From NCBI GenBank assembly GCA_032719365.1, contig CM064870.1, positions 44,486,194 through 44,550,193 of the forward strand: a stretch of DNA of 64,000 bases, written 5' to 3'. A program made the translations under genes and the position numbers. The notes beneath the pieces are model-generated. The model was given only the letters and a program-made list of their open reading frames with translations. It had not been told where the DNA came from and ran no database searches. Below, in pieces: positions 57,223 through 64,000 of the stretch (positions are counted from its first letter, which is position 1; every line of letters begins with the position of its first letter). The stretch is from Prinsepia uniflora (Eukaryota > Streptophyta > Magnoliopsida > Rosales > Rosaceae).

Positions 57223-60200
57223 TGACAAGACCCATCCCGATTATCCCTCGATAGTCGTGATGAATCCTGCTCCCGTCTGACAATAACTAAAAATTTCCGA
57301 AAGTAACCAAACTTATATACATACAACACACAACAAAACTCGAAAACATTGTCAGACAAGGGATAGTTAAGTTTTACAGACCAATGACGTCACAAGTTTG
57401 ACTAGTAAAATACAGAGCATAGGTACTATTACAGATAGGGGTCAAATTCCTACTCTGTAGAGTGTCTGAGTGCGCAACGGTCTATTTATTCTTTTGCCTC
57501 GCTTGCCTCGTTTCTAGCCCTCGTACTTGTACACTGGCCTGGAGGGTGCATAAAACAATAAAGGTGTGAGTGGACAAAATAAAGTTTGATAAATACATTT
57601 ACCAAAACACATTTCTTACCCTCCAGTTTTCACAAACATGCATGTATATCATAAAACACGAGTAATAATAGGAAATCAATTAAATATGTTCAGTGGATCA
57701 ATCAAAACAATTTCCACAAAACCACGGGACTTATTTCCATATCTTGTTGCTTAGAGTCACGTTTATCCCTGCAACGCGTGCAAATCAATAAGCTCAAGGA
57801 CCGCTCAAAATCCGAGAATCCGCCGCTGTGAACACATCACCAGCCGGCAATCCAGATCTAGTGAACACATCACTTACCGATCTGTGTATATCCAGCACAT
57901 CTGATCTGAGTCAAGCCTCCCTCGGCTGCTTGACAAAGACCGTGCTACGTGACCTCTTCGGGGTAAACACTTCCATCCCGAAGGCGAGCGTTATCTCCAG
58001 GGTGCACTCCGGGGAAAAACATATTTTCTCCCGAAAGCCCTAAATATCCGCAACATATTATCATCACAAAAACCAGTGAAAAACAGTTGCATAGAAAATC
58101 AAATCACATATTGACACAGGGTCTCAGCCCTAAAATAACCATAGTCCCGATTTACTTTATAAATCCGAAATCATCAATATCATCATATAATCATATGGAA
58201 ATACAAATCCAATCAAAATCACAATTCCATTGGGTCCCAACCCCAAAATATCAATTTTACGTAAATCCGTGCAACCGTAAACCCGAGTTGCCACGATCAC
58301 GTAAATCCATAAAATCAATCATTTACTCATAATCCGAGTCCAAATATCATTTTCAATTTCCTGACTCATAACCCAAGTCAAAACATCATTTTCAATCCGG
58401 GCCTAGCCCAAAACATCATTTGCACGTTCCTCGTAAAACGTGCCCGAAAGACTGATTAAAATAATCACAAAATCACGAGGATACCAAAAATCATCAAATT
58501 CACATGTAATTCCAATTCCGAGTCAAAATCATTATTTACTTGGGTTCTCACGCCCACAATGTCATTTTTAACCAATTTCATGATTTCTCGAAAATCGTGC
58601 CAGAATATAATAATATAATAATCACAAAATCGAGAAATCACCGAATTGAAATACCAATCATGCCAAAGCATAGAAATTCATATAAATAAGCATTTTAAAC
58701 CATATATGCATGCATCACAGTTAGAAAACCAAAAGTCCACTCACACACACCGTCCCGATTGTTCAGCCTCGAGCTGTTCGTTTTCCTCCGACGTTCCGGG
58801 AATATTCCAGTCTGTCAAACAAAGTGATTTAAGGTTACTAGACTATCATATTTTCCTCATATAAGAATCCCTTAATTGTTGGAATTTTATAATATTATTT
58901 TAATATAAATTAAACGTGTCGGGTACTCGGAACTACAATGAAACCATATCCGATTGACCTGAAACCAACGCGGATAGGTTCGTATCATCGAGAACATAAA
59001 GTTTCATGTTGAACACTTTGCCGGAATCCTCCCCACGCGCCGTCACGCGCCGCCGCAAGCGGCTGCGCGTGAAAGCCACGCGCCTAGTACAGTACTGCTA
59101 CAGTGCGTCGTTCTCGCCCGTTTGTCTGATAAACGGGTTGAAATACCCGCGATAGGATCCGATTTAAACTCCATCAATTCGACCTCAAATCGATCCATTC
59201 TTTCAACTGATCTCATATAATCCAACCTTATTTCAGTTCTGTGAATCCAATTACCTCAATTAAGGTCCAAATCTTCACGACTCACGATCGAACTTCGACG
59301 GGTCTCCTATTCGGGTTTCACGATTCCGTGCCTGATTTTTCAATTAATTCATATGGTTAGCATCGTGAGAGTATAAGGAACAATTTTCCATGATCAATTT
59401 CACAAACTCAAGGTCGATTTTTGGCAGACATGGCAGCGTCTGTTCTTCCTCAATTCGACACGATTTCTTCTCGTTTTTGTTGCAAAGCTGTTCGTTTTGA
59501 TCCTATCAACTTAATGAAATCCTCAATTGCTCTTCTCCTGGCTCCCAAATCCGAATTCGATTTTCCCCCAATTTTTCTGAATTTTCGAAGCAAAATTCTC
59601 TCAGTTCTCTGAACCTCTCGAGTCCCTCTCTCTCAGTTCTCCTACTTAGACGTTCAATTGCATAATGACGACGAGTTTGGGGTTTATCACGGGCCAATTG
59701 AACATAATCATGATTCAAGCCTTAATTTGGGGAAAAGATGTCAAAAGGGAATATCATTGTGTTTCCCTTAAGACCCGATTCTATGTTTTCTGAGGTGAGT
59801 ATCAGACAAAAGACAAGTCTGATCAAGGCCAAAAGACCATTTTGCCCTTGGTTGGACAAATTACCATTTTGCCCCTAGCCTTCCGTGACCTGTAAAGTTC
59901 GTATCCGAACTCCGTTTTCGACGTGCCGCCTATCGTTGTACTCCGAGCATCGAGACCTACCTAACGGTCTTTGAATCGTGTGAAAATTAGTTGGCAAACA
60001 AAAAGTCAACATTTTCCCCCTTTTCGCCCAAATTACGAAAATGCCCTTGGGCTTCCGAACGTCATAACTTTTTCCCAGATTGTCGGAATTGGGCGTGCCA
60101 CCTGTCTATGGACTCGTGACGTCCCGAACTACGTCACGGTCCTCGGTCAACATCCGTTTGATTCACCAATCAAAAAGTCAACAATTTGACCATACTATTC

Positions 60201-60269
60201 ACAAGGGTAAAAACGTCATTTATTCATTATGTTACAAAATTACATTTTCTAAATTTCCGGGGCGTTACA
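57223..60269 (-). mobile_element. Solo LTR, minus orientation, TSD CGACC
   Basis: The plus-strand ends are TGACAAGACCCATCCC (57223) and CCGGGGCGTTACA (60269), with the perfect duplication CGACC at 57218-57222 and 60270-60274. Length is 3047 bp. The mirrored motifs lie near 57567 (GTGAGTGGAC) and 58733 (GTCCACTCAC). No supported gene inside. Confidence 0.95.
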
Positions 60270-60735
60270 CGACCAATCGATCTTACCGACATGTGTCAAC
60301 CATCCATCTGAGGGAGCCCAACCGTCCTTCCCAACTCCACCACTAACCTCTCCGCATTCTCACCGAGTCCCATACACCGCTCGATGCCCACAACTCTCAG
60401 CAGGCGTTGGACACCTCCCTCACCGACCCAGAATAACTCCACGCCGAGAGAGATGCACCGCTCTTACCAAGCCAACAAAGGGCTGGCCCTCATCACCGAC
60501 CGTGATACCACCATCGAGCTATATACAGAGCTTGACCGACCACATCGGCTCCACCGAAACACCTTCTCAAAAGACCGACCACTTTCCACTTCTCCGTCGT
60601 GACTGAGACTGTCTCGGCGGACTCTCTCGTTAGGGGACTTGGGGGACTACCAGTATACTCCCCACCAGGGTCTGGGAGAATGAGACAAGCCCCTGACCGA
60701 GAAATTCCACCTTAGTCAAGGACTTTAGGGACTTC

Positions 60736-61140
60736 TGTTGACACCATATCTGACCAGACCCACTAGGCCGTATACTTAAAGCTCATACTCCGTTCAAGGT
60801 CAACCCACCGTACTTACATACCCCCAACACTGGGCCCAATGCTGGATGCCACGTGGAAGTCTATCCACCCTCGATCTACATAACACGTGTTAGCACGCAA
60901 ATCGAGGAGTATTTATCCCACATCGAAACTATGAGAATTGAACATCCTACCTACCCATATGTAAGGGGTACACATTTCCCAATAAAGGTAACTAATACTA
61001 TTCACTAAAACTCTACCCAATTTACCATTTACTGTTTCCTTTTACGAACAAAGTTACTGAATTGACCGTCGGAGAACCTTAGGCCGGCACCACACCGGTG
61101 CCCGTACTAACGGGAAACCCGCTATTCACTTAGGTTGACA
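60736..61140 (+). repeat. Putative 3' LTR of the Tat element
   Basis: TGTTGACACC at 60736, after a purine-rich run (GGACTTTAGGGACTTC), to GGTTGACA at 61140. It contains a TATTTATCCC leader-like signal and the R-U5-like stretch GTCGGAGAACCTTAGGCCGG. The 5' LTR is missing, so the boundaries rest on TG/CA and the polypurine tract only. Confidence 0.5.
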
Positions 61141-62538
61141 GGTTACGAGGAAGGACACACGTCATTTGGTGATTGGACGACGAGTAATTGATAGTTGGAA
61201 CATTTAACGCTTCAACAAAAATAAATAGCAATTAAAATATGGTGAATTTGGGCATTTAGGGTATTACTAATTAAAAAATAGGAAATTATTGGAATAATAA
61301 AATTTTCATTAAAAGAAAACAAATGTTTCCTTATTTTTGATGGGTAGCACTTTTGAAAGGAAGCACTAATATAGTACTTCTTAAAAACTTTCCTTACGTG
61401 TTTGTGCTTCTAATCGAATGCACATCTTAAAACTTGTCACACATATTTTTAATTTAAAATACATTTTTATCTATTTAAAAATACTTTTAACATTTTCAAA
61501 AGCACATCTAAATGGATCCTCAATCTAAACGTTCATATTTTGTTATGTACTTCTAATTTGACTATCTCATGGTTTATATTAATTTGGACTTAAAAAGTTA
61601 GTATGTTTGGATGGAAGTCGAGCATGTTAATTTTTTTTGGAATATTTTTAATGATTTTTTAATAAAGTCTTAGGTATTTCCGTATCCGAATTTTTTTTTT
61701 TTAAAAAGGAATTATTTCTCCCTTTCATGTCGTATCCCCATTCTCTTTCCGTCTTGGTGCTTCATAAGTGGAACCACTCCAACGCATACCTTCACTCCAC
61801 GAGGTTGTTTATATTTGCCGAGCCGAGCCGCTGGAATAGACTTCGATAAGCACTTACCCAACTTCTGCTTAAGCTGGTTCTTGGCATGGCTGCAAGGGCT
61901 TGCTGAATTACTAATTTCTTCCGTGGCATCCACCGAATTACTGTAACTCCATTTCTTCTCCAAATTGATCCGCGCCTCCACCAAAACCTTCCTAATGACG
62001 TCTGAACGATTTCTACTGAATTCTTACCAAACTCATCATTGTCTACTATTTCATCACAAAATTAAAGTTAATTAATAGGTAAAAGAAGAAAGAAAATCAA
62101 GTAAATATTCATCTTATCAAGTAAAAAAATTGAAAAAAAAGGGGCTGTGGGAATTTTATTTGAGAGCATTATACTCTGTTACACAATCAAGTAACTACTA
62201 TGTTACACAATACTACAAAGCATAAGATATGCCATGAGAAACACCAGACTAGCCGAAATCAGCAGCCATTTCTCTACTGTCGCTAGCGTTCCTAACCACC
62301 ACAGATTCACGGAGGTCTAAGTACTCCAGAATTCTTAAACCACCCAGTCTTCGACTGGTATTCCCAAAGCTGTAGTGGAATATAACTCATTATACTTAAC
62401 TATCAAGAAGAAAAAGAAGCATTGCAACTTTCACCTCCACCAGCTTTGACAGTATGACACATAACTCATTCTTCGTTGCTAAATAGAAAAACATAGAATG
62501 TCAATATACCACAACGAGAAAGCAACAAGGTTGTTGTC
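61141..62538. other. Intergenic and 3' flank of shikimate kinase
   Basis: AT-rich. A minus-strand frame at 61712-61984 (90 codons, Lys/Ser-rich) resembles no family I know and has no clear partner exons. The 3' UTR of the shikimate kinase gene probably runs from 62538 to near 62150. Confidence 0.5.
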
Positions 62539-63400
62539 TTAGAACATATGCAAATGGCCATCTTCTTCCTTGAGAAAGCGTTTAATTTGTTCAAGTACCT
62601 GGTAAAAGATGCCGTCAAACTAAGCAACAAGAATACAATGGATAACTTCACTCAAAAGAATAACCAAGTTATGATAATGCCTCAACATTTTGCCCTTTCA
62701 TAGAATGTACCATTGGGTGAGTACAAACCTCAATAACAATGGAGGCAGGTGTGAGATTTGACACATCTCTATAACCCAATTTGGCTGCAACTTCTGCACA
62801 ATAAAGGATGCTAGCCATGAATATCTCACAAGCGAAACTCTTTTATTTATTTATTTTTTTTTGGTCATTAACAAGAAAAATAGAGCCAAAAAGCAAGCTT
62901 ACTTTCCAAGGAAACCTTCGCGTTGGCATTGGCATATGAATCCCCTCTCTCTTTGAAAAGACTAGTTAAGCGCATAAAAGTCTGCATGAAATGCAAAAAA
63001 TGCCAATATGCCAGTAACTAGGTATCCTTTTCATTCGATTGACCAATCATAAATACAAGGTCTATTCTGCTGACAATTTTCAGCTAAAAGAGTGTACCTT
63101 TCCATATGCATCCCCTGACCCATGGTGCAAAAGGGGGCGAGAACCAGTTCCCACAGCTGATATTCTCCGAGCTAAGGCATCCAAGGGTACATCTAACCAG
63201 ACACTAATACCCTTCTTCATACATTTCCTGAGATGTGTATGTTTAACACAATTTAGTATATAGAGAATTCTCAAACATAGAAAACTTAGTCACATACACA
63301 AGTATGTTAATACAAACCAGTTGACAGGCCTTACAACTGCACCTCCTCCCGTAGAAACAACAAGACGATGCATCGAAGACAGCTTACATAGAGCCTCAGT
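62539..63400 (-). CDS. SK: Shikimate kinase, plastid, 3' exons (partial)
   Basis: The last five coding exons on the minus strand: 63318-63400, 63098-63227, 62903-62981, 62729-62793 and 62539-62598, all GT-AG. The encoded C-terminal part has VVSTGGGAVVRP, WKCMKKGISVWLDVPLDALA and GTGSRPLLH, then a Lys/Arg-rich lid-like helix region (LTSLFKERGDSYANANAKVS) and ends HLHMF at the TAA 62539-62541. The enzyme phosphorylates shikimate with ATP in the chloroplast shikimate pathway. The P-loop and transit peptide exons must lie beyond 64000, since the first exon here starts with an acceptor. No disruption was seen. Confidence 0.92.
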
Positions 63401-64000
63401 CTAAAAGGAACAAACTATATTTGTAAACCAATATAGAAAAGAGGGAAAAGGTAACAGAGAGAACAAAATTCAACCAACAACGCATAACTACACTAAAGCC
63501 CTACACTAACAGGCAACAAAAACATCACATGTATTGAAAGGATAACTAGTACCAATGTACCAATGTTTCACTATTTGATATGTATGCATTTAGACATAGT
63601 GTACTTATTAATGTTTACCATGATGCACTGGAACTCACTCCTGTGCCAAGCTCCAGGAGTTGTATATATCTAACAGGCACAATGCAAATGCATACAAATC
63701 ATACTCACAGCAATTAGTGCTAATGGCACAACGCAAATGCTTACATATCATATTCACAGCAATCAGTGCTAGTTGCTTAATATTTTGATTGAGTTGAAAG
63801 GCAACAACAGAGTCACACATACAGCTAATAACCAGAGAGTTTTAAAGGTTAGTGTGGTTTAAAATTAAAAAGAATCCCATTAACTGCAGAAAACAGAAAG
63901 AGGTCAATAAAAAGACACTTTGGCAGAGACCAAATCAATCAGTCACTATGCAGTAGCCAGCTAACCACAAGAAAATATCTAATATTCGCCTGCAAAGTAT
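63401..64000 (-). other. Intron of the shikimate kinase gene
   Basis: No exon matching the expected upstream kinase segment was found to the window end. It contains a twofold 49-bp repeat. Confidence 0.7.
63676..63773. repeat. 49-bp direct repeat, two units
   Basis: GGCACAA(T/C)GCAAATGC, the TCACAGCAAT segment and AGTGCTA recur at 63676 and 63725. Confidence 0.9.

Larger units (their letters stand above)
46528..61140 (+). mobile_element. 5'-truncated Tat-lineage Ty3/gypsy retrotransposon
   Basis: The element starts inside the protease frame right after a (TAA)n tract; 5' LTR, PBS and gag are missing. Order on the plus strand: protease, RT, gypsy RNaseH, a second (archaeal-type) RNaseH, integrase, 115-bp tandem array, an antisense gene, and a 3' LTR at about 60736-61140. 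The extra RNaseH before integrase and the antisense ORF place it in the Tat group (Retand/Grande-like). Two solo LTRs of the other family (52607-55640, 57223-60269) are inserted later. It cannot move by itself. Confidence 0.85.

Noticed and set aside
61712..61984. Minus-strand 90-codon ORF as a gene
   Set aside because: No recognised domain, no supporting exons and a simple Lys/Ser-rich composition; kept only as a note in the intergenic entry.
63955..63990. Possible further shikimate kinase exon after a TTTGCAG acceptor
   Set aside because: The translated sequence does not resemble the expected kinase segment and no donor in the right phase was found.

Overview
This is nuclear DNA of a flowering plant, most likely a eudicot. 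The evidence is genes with many short GT-AG introns, chloroplast-targeted enzymes, a nuclear tRNA-Leu, and a mass of nested LTR retrotransposons. No bacterial, phage or CRISPR features were seen. The species cannot be named from the sequence.

Layout. (1) 1-20 kb: nested retrotransposon remains. One LTR family dominates (2-3 kb LTRs, ends TGTAACGACCCGTCCC and GGGATGGGTCTTGTCA). It occurs mostly as solo LTRs with 5-bp target duplications, and once as a long-LTR element whose roughly 3.7-kb interior is almost non-coding (LARD-like). A Pack-MULE carrying a piece of a CLP1-like gene sits inside one of these LTRs, which itself splits an old Tat-type antisense ORF. (2) 20.6-34.5 kb: one Ty3/gypsy element on the minus strand with matching LTRs and a perfect ATAAA duplication. 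It is filled with later insertions and has lost its reverse transcriptase. (3) 35.2-44.3 kb: a gene island. It holds plastid 4-alpha-glucanotransferase (DPE1, 15 exons), a convergent gene for a plastid membrane protein with an M41-like HEAAH motif (10 exons), tRNA-Leu(AAG), and an F-box/kelch SKIP6-like gene broken by a stop and a frameshift. (4) 46.5-61.1 kb: a 5'-truncated Tat-lineage Ty3/gypsy element with decayed protease-RT-RNaseH-second RNaseH-integrase, a 115-bp tandem array, a spliced antisense gene with its own TATA box, two nested solo LTRs and a 3' LTR. (5) 62.5-64 kb: the 3' part of a shikimate kinase gene on the minus strand.

The working genes are independent housekeeping functions: DPE1 acts in starch breakdown and shikimate kinase in aromatic amino acid synthesis, both in plastids. 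Everything else is transposon history. Insertion order can be read from which element interrupts which. The most unusual material is the antisense spliced gene inside the Tat element, the mirrored GTGAGTGGAC/GTCCACTCAC motif pair inside the LTR family, and the CLP1-bearing Pack-MULE. All homology calls are by eye; no search was run.
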